From NCBI RefSeq assembly GCF_900176405.1, contig NZ_FWXJ01000006.1, positions 124,001 to 188,000 of the forward strand: DNA of 64,000 nt. Direction: 5' to 3'. Position numbers and translations under genes: made by a program. How positions within the stretch are numbered: position 1 is the stretch's first letter; each line of letters starts with the position of its first letter. Below, in pieces: positions 52,501-60,980 of this stretch. Under the pieces are notes generated by a model. It did not search any database, had not been told where the DNA came from, and worked only from the letters and a program-made list of their open reading frames with translations. The DNA is from Polynucleobacter kasalickyi (GTDB lineage: Bacteria; Pseudomonadota; Gammaproteobacteria; Burkholderiales; Burkholderiaceae).

Positions 52501-53214
52501 ATGGCTAGTAGCATTCTTATTGTTGAAGATGAACCCTCCATTGCCGAATTAATTTCCGTTAATTTAAGCCATGAAGGCTTTTTACCAGTACGCGCATTTC
52601 AAGCAGATCAAGCCGCCATGCTGATGAAAGAGGTTTTGCCTGATTTAATCGTCCTAGATTGGATGTTGCCTGGTAAATCTGGCATTCAATTTGCCAAAGA
52701 AATCCGTAGCAACGAAAGAACGAAAGATATTCCGATTATTTTTCTCACCGCTAGAACTGAAGAAATGGATAAGATCGCCGGTTTAGATGCTGGTGCTGAT
52801 GATTATTTAACCAAGCCATTTTCGCCAAAAGAATTAATTGCTCGTATTCGTGCGGTGTTGAGAAGAAAGTCACCTCAGTTAACGGATGAAGTCATTGAGA
52901 TTAATGCCTTAAAGTTAGATCCAACTACTCACCGCGTTACTTGCCAAAATGATGATGAAACCATCAAGATTGATTTAGGCCCGACAGAGTTTAGGTTGTT
53001 ACGTTTTTTAATGGCTAACCCTGAAAGAGTTCATGCTCGAGGTCAATTACTCGACAAAGTTTGGGGAGATCACGTCTTTGTTGAAGAGCGAACCGTGGAT
53101 GTTCATATTAAGCGCCTCCGTGCAGCTTTAGCACCGGTTGGCTGTGAGACGATGATTGAGACAGTTCGCGGTAGCGGATATCGCCTCACTAGGAATCCTT
53201 CCACAGTTGTGTAA
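52501..53214 (+). CDS. phoB: Phosphate regulon response regulator PhoB
   Basis: An OmpR-type response regulator (237 aa). Receiver: acidic pocket D10-E11, phosphorylated aspartate D53 in LIVLDWMLPG, T83 and K105 in DYLTKPFSPKELIARI. The C-terminal winged helix contains EERTVDVHIKRLRAAL, the recognition helix region, and ends GSGYRL. I start at ATG 52501 (MASSILIVEDEPS), since the longer frame lies in phoU. It would bind the Pho box before pstS. Confidence 0.97.
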   Translation: MASSILIVEDEPSIAELISVNLSHEGFLPVRAFQADQAAMLMKEVLPDLIVLDWMLPGKSGIQFAKEIRSNERTKDIPIIFLTARTEEMDKIAGLDAGADDYLTKPFSPKELIARIRAVLRRKSPQLTDEVIEINALKLDPTTHRVTCQNDDETIKIDLGPTEFRLLRFLMANPERVHARGQLLDKVWGDHVFVEERTVDVHIKRLRAALAPVGCETMIETVRGSGYRLTRNPSTVV

Positions 53215-53235
53215 TACTTGACTGTATTCATTGTT

Positions 53236-53271
53236 AATGCAAATGTTGACTACACGTTCGACATTTGCATT
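53236..53271 (+). other. Hairpin between phoB and phoR
   Basis: A 14-pair stem (53236-53249 with 53258-53271, one G-T pair, eight-base loop) in the 93-base phoB-phoR gap. It is not followed by a clean T tract, so it may be an attenuator or mRNA-processing site rather than a full terminator. The gap is unusual because phoB and phoR are often overlapping or nearly so. Confidence 0.6.
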
Positions 53272-53307
53272 TCTCGTGCAATTTTTAACAACGTAAAACC
53301 ATAAATT

Positions 53308-54612
53308 ATGTTCAGAGAGATTTTTAAAGCTCTGTTTATTCCATTTGCAATTTGCATCGCTAGTTTCTTGTGGGCTGAACTTTACTCTTTTTCCGCTGCT
53401 TTTTATTTTGGATTTTTAGCGTTATTTATCTATTGTTTTGTTGAGTCTTGGTTTAAATTTCAGTTGTTATCGAACTTACAAAAAGATGATTTAATCGGTA
53501 AAAAAAGAGGTCTTGGTATTTGGCGTGAAATTTATTATCAATTAGAAAAAAAATCAAAAATCTGGCGTCAGGAAGTTATTCAATCTGAAGTTCAGTATCA
53601 TAAATTTATTCAAGCAATTCAGGCATCACCCAATGGCTTGATTATGCTGGATGAAAATGATCATATCGAGTGGTGTAACAATATTTGTCGTGGACACTTT
53701 CGCCTAGATCCATTGCGAGATACCGGTCAACCAGTCACTTTTTTACTGCGCAATCCTCAATTTGTTTTGTATATGCAAGCCAGAGATTTTAGTCGGCCGC
53801 TTCACTTGGATTTTATGGGGGAGCAGGGGAGTCTTATGTTGATGGTACAGATTTTTCCTTATGGTGAAAATCGTAAGCTCTTATTGAGTCAAGACATTAC
53901 TATCCTGAAAAAAAATGAATCCATGCGGCAAGATTTTGTGGCGAATGTATCCCATGAGCTAAGAACGCCTCTGACCGTTGTGAGTGGATTCTTAGAAACG
54001 CTACGAGACTTAAAAATCTCTAAAGTCGATCAAAGTAGATATGTTGATTTGATGTATGCTCAGACAAGTCGGATGATGACTTTGGTAGAAGAACTTTTAA
54101 TTTTAACTAGGCTCGACAGTAGCCCTTTAACCTCAAAAACCACGAAAGTAATTGTCGAAGATTTATTTGACAAACTTCTCGTCGATGCAAAAAGTTTATC
54201 CCAAGGTAAGCACCTAATCGAAGCGAATTGTTCGCTCAAGATGGCAATTTTAGGCTCTGATAGTGAACTGTTATCTGCATTTGGTAATTTGATTGTGAAT
54301 GCTATTCGATACACTCCAGAAGGTGGAAAAATCATTTTTGAATGGAAGTCTGATCAAGATGGTGGCGGAGTATTTTTTGTCAAAGATTCAGGGATAGGGA
54401 TAGCTTCTGAGCACATTCCAAGAATTACAGAGCGCTTTTACCGAGTGGATCGGAGTCGATCTAGAGACACTGGTGGAACCGGGCTTGGACTTGCCATCGT
54501 GAAGCATGTGGCCTCTAGGCACAACGCTGTTTTAAAAATTGAAAGTGAACTAGCGGTAGGTAGTGATTTTTCTATTCACTTTCCAAAAGATCGTTTAGTT
54601 GAGTTGAATTGA
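53308..54612 (+). CDS. phoR: Phosphate regulon sensor histidine kinase PhoR
   Basis: A membrane histidine kinase (434 aa). Two N-terminal helices (about 6-25 and 28-46) with almost no periplasmic loop, a PAS domain (about 98-195), HisKA with H216 in VANVSHELRTPLTVVSGF, and an HATPase domain with N-box NLIVNAIRYTPEGG, G1 DSGIGI and G2 GGTGLGLAIVKH. The small periplasmic part fits PhoR, which senses phosphate through Pst/PhoU rather than directly. It ends one base before the convergent ppk. Confidence 0.96.
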   Translation: MFREIFKALFIPFAICIASFLWAELYSFSAAFYFGFLALFIYCFVESWFKFQLLSNLQKDDLIGKKRGLGIWREIYYQLEKKSKIWRQEVIQSEVQYHKFIQAIQASPNGLIMLDENDHIEWCNNICRGHFRLDPLRDTGQPVTFLLRNPQFVLYMQARDFSRPLHLDFMGEQGSLMLMVQIFPYGENRKLLLSQDITILKKNESMRQDFVANVSHELRTPLTVVSGFLETLRDLKISKVDQSRYVDLMYAQTSRMMTLVEELLILTRLDSSPLTSKTTKVIVEDLFDKLLVDAKSLSQGKHLIEANCSLKMAILGSDSELLSAFGNLIVNAIRYTPEGGKIIFEWKSDQDGGGVFFVKDSGIGIASEHIPRITERFYRVDRSRSRDTGGTGLGLAIVKHVASRHNAVLKIESELAVGSDFSIHFPKDRLVELN

Positions 54613-54613
54613 A

Positions 54614-56713
54614 TTAGTTCAGAGACAATTTTTCGATGACGCTTAGTACTTCGGCTTGAGCAACATACGGTTTCGCTTTACGAGTGGTTAGGCGGCGGTA
54701 TTTGCCCTCAGAATTCATTACCCAAGCTGCTTGATTATCTTTCAAGAGCATTTTTAAGCCTTCTTGAATGACTCTAGTTTTAAGCCTTGGGTTTTCTACT
54801 GGAAAAGCTACTTCAACTCGACGATAGAGGTTTCTATCCATCCAGTCTGCACTAGATAAATAGACATCTTCGATGCCATCGGCATAAAAATAATAAATAC
54901 GGTGGTGTTCTAAAAACCTGCCAATAACAGATCGTACCCGAATGTTTTCTGATAGTCCTTTTACTCCTGGCATTAATGCACATACGCCACGAACGATTAA
55001 ATCAATTTTGACGCCAGCTTGAGATGCTCGATATAACTCTTGGATGACACTTGGTTCTAGTAGAGCATTCATCTTGGCTATCACGTAAGCCTTTTTTCCA
55101 AGCTTGGCATTTTTAATTTCTCCACGTATCCTTTTAATAATTTCTTCTTGCATCGTAAAAGGAGATTGCCATAACTTCTTCAAAGCAACTTGTTTACCAG
55201 TACCGGTCAGCAACTGAAATACATAGTGCATATCACTGGTAATCTGAGCATCGCAGGTTAATAGACCAAAGTCTGTATATAGTTTTGCCGTGCGTGGATG
55301 ATAGTTTCCCGTACCTAGATGGGCATATTTTTTGAGTTGATACTTACCTTTGCCATACCCTTTTGTGATGAGTTCTTTTCGCACAATCAACAGCATTTTT
55401 GCATGACATTTATGTCCTACGACACCATAGATGACGTGGGCACCAACGGCCTCTAGCTTAGCAGCCCATTGCATGTTCGTTTGTTCATCAAACCTGGCTA
55501 AAAGTTCTACTACGACGGTAACTTCTTTACCATTCCGAGCAGCTTCCATGAGTGCATCCATGACCAATGATTCATCTCCGGTCCGATAAACGGTTTGTTT
55601 AATGGCGAGAACAGCTGGGTCGTTGGCGGCTTCCTTGAGCAGGTCTAGGACAGGTGTGAAACTTTCATATGGGTGATGTAGCAACACATCACTTTGATTA
55701 ATAATGTCAAAAATTGAATTCTGGTGCGAAAAAATGGCAGGTAATTGTGGCTTTACCAATGGGTATTTCAAATCTGGACGATCAATGAGATCTGGTAATT
55801 GAAATAAGCGAACCAAATTGACCGGTCCATTTACCCTATAGCAATCTGCGTCGTTTAATTCGCATTCTGACTTTAATCGCTCTAATAAGTTGTCAGGAAT
55901 ACTATGGTTTATTTCCAAGCGCACAGCATCACCAAAATGACGTGTCGATAGCTCTCCTTCAAGAGCGCTCCGGAGATCCGTAATATCATCCTCTGAAACA
56001 AATAAATCGGAGTTTCTAGTCACCCTGAATTGATAGCAACCAGTGACTTTAATACCTGGAAATAATTCCTGAACAAAAGCTTGCATAAAGGACGACAACA
56101 AAATAAAACTTGTTTCGCCATTTGACTCCAAGTGACTTGGTAATTTAACTACTCTTGGTAATGATCTAGGAGCTTGAACAACGGCTAAGTTTGCATTTCT
56201 GCCAAATGAATCTTTACCTTCTAGTGAAACGAGAAAGTTAAGACTTTTATTAATGACCCTTGGAAATGGATGGGCCGGATCTAATGCGATGGGAGTGATT
56301 AAAGGGACTAATTCCCTATGAAAGAAATTTTTTGCCCATCGCAATTGTTTCGGCGTCCAGTTTGCTGGAAATTTAAAAAAAATCTTTTCTTGGTTAAGGG
56401 CAGGCATGATGCTTTCTTGAAGAATCGCATACTTTCTCTTCACAAGTACATGAGCTTGTTCGGTGATTGCTAGATAAGCTTGCTCCACCGAGAAACCATC
56501 GGCTTGAATTTTTTCTGGATTGTCTGCTAATTGCGCTTTGATTCCTGACATGCGAATTTCAAAAAACTCATCCATGTTACTCGAGACAATGCAAAGAAAC
56601 TTTAGGCGCTCTAACAAAGGCGTGTTTGGATCTTCGGCCTGAGCTAATACCCTGGAGTTGAATTCAAGTTGTCCCAATTCGCGATTAAGCAAAGGAATAA
56701 AGTAATTTGTCAT
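54614..56713 (-). CDS. ppk: Polyphosphate kinase 1
   Basis: Reversibly polymerises the gamma-phosphate of ATP into polyphosphate (699 aa). The phospholipase D-like catalytic histidines are in KCHAKMLLIVRKE and RFLEHHRIYYF (corresponding to H435 and H592 of E. coli); LGTGNYHPRTAKLYTDFGLLT is the conserved core. The N-terminal domain starts LLNRELGQLEFNSRVLAQA. It is convergent with phoR and divergent from ppx, with 105 bases between. Confidence 0.97.
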   Translation of the reverse strand: MTNYFIPLLNRELGQLEFNSRVLAQAEDPNTPLLERLKFLCIVSSNMDEFFEIRMSGIKAQLADNPEKIQADGFSVEQAYLAITEQAHVLVKRKYAILQESIMPALNQEKIFFKFPANWTPKQLRWAKNFFHRELVPLITPIALDPAHPFPRVINKSLNFLVSLEGKDSFGRNANLAVVQAPRSLPRVVKLPSHLESNGETSFILLSSFMQAFVQELFPGIKVTGCYQFRVTRNSDLFVSEDDITDLRSALEGELSTRHFGDAVRLEINHSIPDNLLERLKSECELNDADCYRVNGPVNLVRLFQLPDLIDRPDLKYPLVKPQLPAIFSHQNSIFDIINQSDVLLHHPYESFTPVLDLLKEAANDPAVLAIKQTVYRTGDESLVMDALMEAARNGKEVTVVVELLARFDEQTNMQWAAKLEAVGAHVIYGVVGHKCHAKMLLIVRKELITKGYGKGKYQLKKYAHLGTGNYHPRTAKLYTDFGLLTCDAQITSDMHYVFQLLTGTGKQVALKKLWQSPFTMQEEIIKRIRGEIKNAKLGKKAYVIAKMNALLEPSVIQELYRASQAGVKIDLIVRGVCALMPGVKGLSENIRVRSVIGRFLEHHRIYYFYADGIEDVYLSSADWMDRNLYRRVEVAFPVENPRLKTRVIQEGLKMLLKDNQAAWVMNSEGKYRRLTTRKAKPYVAQAEVLSVIEKLSLN

Positions 56714-56756
56714 TCATCAAATTGTAGTGTGAAATAAATATTTGGCTTCATTAAAT

Positions 56757-56774
56757 TTTCACTCTTTTATCATT
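56757..56774 (+). promoter_or_regulatory. Weak candidate Pho box upstream of ppx
   Basis: Two half-site-like heptamers, TTTTCAC (56757-56763) and TTATCAT (56768-56774), have the TCA cores 11 bases apart, as in Pho boxes. A -10-like TATCTT follows at 56788-56793, and ppx starts at 56819. The match is poor and the region is AT-rich, so this could be chance. Confidence 0.25.
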
Positions 56775-56818
56775 AAAATGAAACACTATCTTATCGTTAA
56801 TATCCAGTAATCTCAATT

Positions 56819-58387
56819 ATGGCCTTTGAATTAAAATCATCTCAAAAAGCGGATACGGAACCTAAACTGATCGCCTCGGTAGATTTGGGGTCGAATAGTT
56901 TTAGAATGGTAATCGCGCAAATTGTTGAAACACCTTCTGGTTATCAGTTAAGGCCAGTGGATACGCTCAGAGATTCGATTAAGCTCGCAGCCGGTTTAGA
57001 TAGCGAAAAAAATCTTGATGCAGAAGCAGTTACGCGGGGACTGAATTCGATTAGACGTTTTGGTGAAAGGTTACGTAATTTTTCACCAATGCAGGTTCGG
57101 GTGGTTGCTACCAATACCTTCCGAGTAGCCCGCAATGCATCTAAATTTATCGCTCAAGCAGAGTTAGCTTTAGGGTTTCCAATTGAAGTGATAGCAGGGC
57201 AAGAAGAAGCCCGTTTAGTTTATATTGGCGCTTCCCATGGGGCACCTGCTAATTCTGGTAATCGATTAGTCATTGATATTGGCGGCGGATCCACCGAGTT
57301 TATTATTGGGCAGGGTTACGAGCCGAAATTATTAGAAAGTTTGTATATTGGTTGTGTATCCCACAGCCAAAAATTCTTTGCCAATGGGGCTGTGGACTCA
57401 TACAACTTTAAACAAGCCGAATTAGCTGCTCGACAAGAAATTCAAATCATCTCAAAAGAATTTAGAAAAAAAGGTTGGGACCAAGTGATTGGCTCCTCAG
57501 GAACCGCCAAAGCACTTGCTGAACTCATCAGTCTGAATGGGTTGGATGTGCATAGTGATCGAAAGACAGATCCTTTTGGGGTGGAAGCTGCCGGTGTCAT
57601 TACACGCCAAAGTTTAGAGTTATTGAAGTTAAGCCTGATTGAATCTGAATTTGTGCAAAACTCTAAATTAATTGGTTTGAAGCCTGATCGTCGTCTTGTA
57701 CTGCCTGGTGGTCTGGCCATTATGATTGCAGCGTTTGATGAGTTAAAAATTGAATCGATGGAAATCGTAGAGGCAGCCCTAAGAATGGGTGTTTTATATG
57801 ATTTCTTGGGGCGAGCTCAACATCATGATATGCGTTTTGTCACGGTTGAACAATTCATGAAACGATATGGAGTGGATGTAGAGCAAGCGATGCGCGTAGA
57901 GGAACTAGCTATTTTCTTTTTAGAGCAGTTCCCAATGCCAGTTGATGAAGATAGGATTAATAACACATCTTTACTTGGCTGGGCTGCTAGGCTTCATGAA
58001 ATTGGCTTAACCATCTCTCATAATGGTTATCACAAGCATTCTGCCTATATTTCTGCGAATGCAGATATGCCAGGTTTTTCGAAAAATGACCAAGCACGTT
58101 TATCAACTCTCCTGATTGGTCATACTGGTAAATTAGCGAAAGTGTATACCAGTAATAATTTTGTGGATTGGCGTATGCTGTTTTGCTTGAGACTGGCTTT
58201 TCTTCTTTCAAGAAGAAGGGTGAGTGAGGAGTTGCCAGAAATTTTAGTACAACAGACCTCAAAAGGTTTTAAAGTGACGATTTCAAAAAAATGGATTGAA
58301 AATCATCCTTTAACCGAATTTAGCTTGAAAAAAGAAGCCGAGGATTGGATCAAGATTGGCAAAGAGTTTCTAATCGATCAGTACTAA
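56819..58387 (+). CDS. ppx: Exopolyphosphatase / guanosine pentaphosphate phosphatase (Ppx/GppA)
   Basis: Removes terminal phosphate from polyphosphate, and in some members from pppGpp (522 aa). The acetate/sugar-kinase/Hsp70-type phosphate loops are ASVDLGSNSFRMVI near residue 24 and VIDIGGGSTEFIIGQ near residue 152. The C-terminal half has an HD-like helical domain (AARLHEIGLTISHNGYHKHSAYI). Pair with ppk gives synthesis and use of polyphosphate from one locus. Confidence 0.95.
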   Translation: MAFELKSSQKADTEPKLIASVDLGSNSFRMVIAQIVETPSGYQLRPVDTLRDSIKLAAGLDSEKNLDAEAVTRGLNSIRRFGERLRNFSPMQVRVVATNTFRVARNASKFIAQAELALGFPIEVIAGQEEARLVYIGASHGAPANSGNRLVIDIGGGSTEFIIGQGYEPKLLESLYIGCVSHSQKFFANGAVDSYNFKQAELAARQEIQIISKEFRKKGWDQVIGSSGTAKALAELISLNGLDVHSDRKTDPFGVEAAGVITRQSLELLKLSLIESEFVQNSKLIGLKPDRRLVLPGGLAIMIAAFDELKIESMEIVEAALRMGVLYDFLGRAQHHDMRFVTVEQFMKRYGVDVEQAMRVEELAIFFLEQFPMPVDEDRINNTSLLGWAARLHEIGLTISHNGYHKHSAYISANADMPGFSKNDQARLSTLLIGHTGKLAKVYTSNNFVDWRMLFCLRLAFLLSRRRVSEELPEILVQQTSKGFKVTISKKWIENHPLTEFSLKKEAEDWIKIGKEFLIDQY

Positions 58388-58431
58388 ACCAACTATCTGC
58401 ATTAAATATTGATTGAAAATCAAATGAGTCT

Positions 58432-58459
58432 GAGCTACTGATTCATGCATCAGTAGCTC
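58432..58459. terminator. Hairpin between convergent ppx and acyltransferase genes
   Basis: A perfect 11-pair stem, GAGCTACTGAT (58432-58442) with ATCAGTAGCTC (58449-58459), around a six-base loop. It lies between convergent genes and is likely a bidirectional end-of-transcript signal, although it lacks a T tract on either side. Confidence 0.55.
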
Positions 58460-58472
58460 TCGAATGAATCGC

Positions 58473-59432
58473 TTAATGGTTGGTCAAAAAATGCTTAGCG
58501 TAACGTGGGTTAATATCAGATAATCTCAACATCGTTAAGAAGTCAGCCGTATTGAAGTCAGGATCCCATGCTGGTTCGCCACAAATTTTAGCCCCAATGC
58601 GAAGGTAACCTTTGATCAGGGGAGGTGGTTCCACTTCAAGATCTGAATTTAATTTATCTAACGGCAAGGGGAGTTTCGGGAATGTTCTATATTCAAGGGG
58701 ACTTAAACTCTTTTCACTGAACACCCTATGTAAACTGGCAGCATAATGTCCTCCATCACCCATCGGGACACTTGCACAACCAAGCATAATCTCATAGCCA
58801 TGTTGCTTCATATAAGAGCCTAGGCCAGCCCATAAGGCCATAATTACTCCACCCGAGCGGTAGTTTTGATGGACGCATGATCTACCCACTTCCACTGCAT
58901 TGGGAAAAAGATGCTGTAGTCTAGTTAAATCAAATTCAGACTCAGAGTATAGACGGCCAATTTGCTTGGCTTGTTCTGGAGGCAAAATTCTGTAGGTGCC
59001 AACCACTTGGAGTGTCTCTGTATCTCTGACAATCAGGTGATCACAATAAGTATCAAATTCGTCAACATCTAACCCTTCTTCATGATGCGTAAGAGTAGCA
59101 CCCATTTCTTCGGCGAAGACCTGATATCTCAAGCGTTGTGCCTCTTTAATCTCATCTAAATCTCGGGCGATATAAACTTGAATCGGACTTGATTTATTAG
59201 ATTTTGATTTTTCGTTTTCTGAAATACTGGGTAACTCACTCACTGTTTTCTTTAGTTCCTTGATTTTGGAATTTTTCTTTTTTGATTTGAGCTTTTTTAA
59301 AGGAAATAATTTGGGAAACTTATTCAACTTTTGAATACCAGAAAGTTTTTTAGTCAGTTTACCTGCGATTTTAGTTGTCAAACCATCACCGATGGAGTTT
59401 AACGACTGGAGAGGATTTGGTAATTCTTTCAT
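58473..59432 (-). CDS. GNAT-fold N-acyltransferase, OlsB-like (ornithine lipid synthesis type)
   Basis: Residues about 85-300 form the acyl-ACP-dependent N-acyltransferase domain of the OlsB/hemolysin-like family: AQRLRYQVFAEEMGA, then DEFDTYCDHLIVRD, VVGTYRILPPEQA, VEVGRSCVHQNYRSG and LGCASVPMGDGG. In the OlsB branch this domain transfers a 3-hydroxyacyl group to ornithine, giving lyso-ornithine lipid; other members acylate other amines, so the product is inferred. Unusual is the first 80 residues: Lys/Ser/Leu-rich, with runs such as KKLKSKKKNSKIKELKK, likely a basic membrane-surface or disordered region. It is convergent with ppx. A PlsC/OlsA-type partner is 2.5 kb away. Confidence 0.78.
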   Translation of the reverse strand: MKELPNPLQSLNSIGDGLTTKIAGKLTKKLSGIQKLNKFPKLFPLKKLKSKKKNSKIKELKKTVSELPSISENEKSKSNKSSPIQVYIARDLDEIKEAQRLRYQVFAEEMGATLTHHEEGLDVDEFDTYCDHLIVRDTETLQVVGTYRILPPEQAKQIGRLYSESEFDLTRLQHLFPNAVEVGRSCVHQNYRSGGVIMALWAGLGSYMKQHGYEIMLGCASVPMGDGGHYAASLHRVFSEKSLSPLEYRTFPKLPLPLDKLNSDLEVEPPPLIKGYLRIGAKICGEPAWDPDFNTADFLTMLRLSDINPRYAKHFLTNH

Positions 59433-59529
59433 TTTAAAGGTATTTTCCTGTTAATGGATTCATTGTATTAACAAATAGTTGCACGGATATGACAAACTAA
59501 AATTGAGCTTCATTAAAAAATGCAATAGT

Positions 59530-59937
59530 TCATATTTTTAGGAGTGGAAATAATAGGTATGCCCAAGTAACTAGACATAAAATGAGGGCAAGCATTACAG
59601 CCGCTGAACCATAATCTTTTGCTCTTTTAGAAAGACCGTGGTTGTCGAACGAAATGCGATCAATCGCTGCTTCAACACTTGAATTTAGCAACTCTACAAT
59701 TAAAACCAATACCAAAACCAATACTAGTAAGACGTGTTCAACAGGGCTCAAAGGAAGCCATAAAGAGATTGGTAATAAAACTGCAACTAAGCTTAACTCT
59801 TGTCGAAAGGCACTTTCTTCTTTGATTGCAAATACCAGCCCATGCCAGGAGTTAATGCTAGCTTTGATTGCTCGGGTAATACCTTTATTACCTTTATGAG
59901 GGTTTTTTTCAAATGAATAATCTTCCGGTTTGTTCAT
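59530..59937 (-). CDS. dgkA: Diacylglycerol kinase (prokaryotic DgkA)
   Basis: A small integral membrane kinase (135 aa, three helices) that phosphorylates diacylglycerol to phosphatidic acid with ATP. Catalytic segments are EESAFRQEL and VELLNSSVEAAIDRI, then LSKRAKDYGSAAV. A 25-residue hydrophilic N-terminal extension precedes the core. Its ATG overlaps the stop of the upstream glycosyltransferase gene by four bases. Being last in an operon with a PlcP-type phosphoesterase and a glycosyltransferase, it could recycle diacylglycerol released from phospholipids; the enzyme also serves other diacylglycerol sources. Confidence 0.95.
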   Translation of the reverse strand: MNKPEDYSFEKNPHKGNKGITRAIKASINSWHGLVFAIKEESAFRQELSLVAVLLPISLWLPLSPVEHVLLVLVLVLVLIVELLNSSVEAAIDRISFDNHGLSKRAKDYGSAAVMLALILCLVTWAYLLFPLLKI

Positions 59938-60968
59938 AGTGGGAAATCACTACTGGCTTCTACGAGGCCCGGTGGGACCGGCTGAAGGTGTTTGACGAAC
60001 TGTTCGGTAGCCGCTTGCCAAGAAAATCCTTCGGCATACTTGCGAGCCTCTGCTTTAGAAATTTTGAGAGCAGCCAAGCAGGCTTCTTCTAGATTTTCTC
60101 GCAATGCGCCGGATTCACTTTGACCAATTACATCAATCGGTCCTGTAACGGGATAAGCTGCTACCGGTAATCCACATGCCATTGCTTCCAATAGAACTAG
60201 TCCAAAGGTATCTGTTTTGCTTGGAAATACAAAAACATCAGCACTGCAATAATATTCCGGCAGTTGAGACTGTTCTTTAGCGCCAAGAAATTGAACCATG
60301 GGGTATTTTTCTTTTAAATAGGGTAGTGATGGCCCATCTCCAATCACGACTTTAGAGCCAGGCAAATCTAATGCTAAAAATGCTTCAATATTTTTTTCAA
60401 CGGCAACTCTGCCAACATTTAAAAAAATGGGTCTAGTACCACTTAATTTATCTGAGGTTTTCACCTCAAATCTTGATAAGTCGACACCCCTACTCCAAAG
60501 AACTACATTGGTAAATCCATATGACTCTAGGTCTTTTTTAACTGTTGGGGTAGGGGCCATCACGGCCAATGATTTTCGATGAAACCATTTTAAAAATTTA
60601 TAAGTGACAGCAACCGGAATTCCGGTTCTTGCTTTAACGTATTCAGGAAAGCGAGTGTGGTATGCCGTTGAAAACGGTAATTTATTCCTAACAGCATAGG
60701 ATCTAGCCGCCAAGCCTAAAGGACCCTCGGTAGATATATGGAGGGCATCAGGTTTAAATAATTTGATACGGCGAGCAATTTTCCTTCCCGGAAAAATCGA
60801 TAAGGAAATGTCAGGGTAGGTTGGGCATGGAATGGTTTTGAATTCTAGGGGCGACAAAATATCAACGACGTGCCCCATCTCTTCAAGTTCTCGTTTGGTT
60901 TGTTTTAAAGTTCTAACAACACCATTAATTTGTGGTTCCCACGCATCGGTAATGATTAAGATCTTCAT
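59934..60968 (-). CDS. Glycosyltransferase family 4 protein, possible Agt-like glycolipid synthase
   Basis: A GT-B fold, GT4-type retaining glycosyltransferase (344 aa). The N-terminal domain starts ILIITDAWEPQINGVVRT, with the acceptor-side segment FSTAYHTRFPEYVKAR; the nucleotide-sugar site shows FLNVGRVAVEKN and the family block TDTFGLVLLEAMACGLPV, in which D replaces the first E of the E-x7-E motif as in many MgtA-like members. Annotators often call these alpha-mannosyltransferases. It lies 12 bases after the PlcP-like gene and overlaps dgkA, which suggests diacylglycerol as acceptor; that is an inference from neighbourhood. Confidence 0.85.
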   Translation of the reverse strand: MKILIITDAWEPQINGVVRTLKQTKRELEEMGHVVDILSPLEFKTIPCPTYPDISLSIFPGRKIARRIKLFKPDALHISTEGPLGLAARSYAVRNKLPFSTAYHTRFPEYVKARTGIPVAVTYKFLKWFHRKSLAVMAPTPTVKKDLESYGFTNVVLWSRGVDLSRFEVKTSDKLSGTRPIFLNVGRVAVEKNIEAFLALDLPGSKVVIGDGPSLPYLKEKYPMVQFLGAKEQSQLPEYYCSADVFVFPSKTDTFGLVLLEAMACGLPVAAYPVTGPIDVIGQSESGALRENLEEACLAALKISKAEARKYAEGFSWQAATEQFVKHLQPVPPGLVEASSDFPL

Positions 60969-60980
60969 TAAATAGTTGCT

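Noticed and set aside
59702..59725. Two near-identical 12-base units in dgkA encoding Val-Leu repeats
   Set aside because: The membrane helix has the same length as in E. coli DgkA, so no expansion took place; it is ordinary hydrophobic low complexity.
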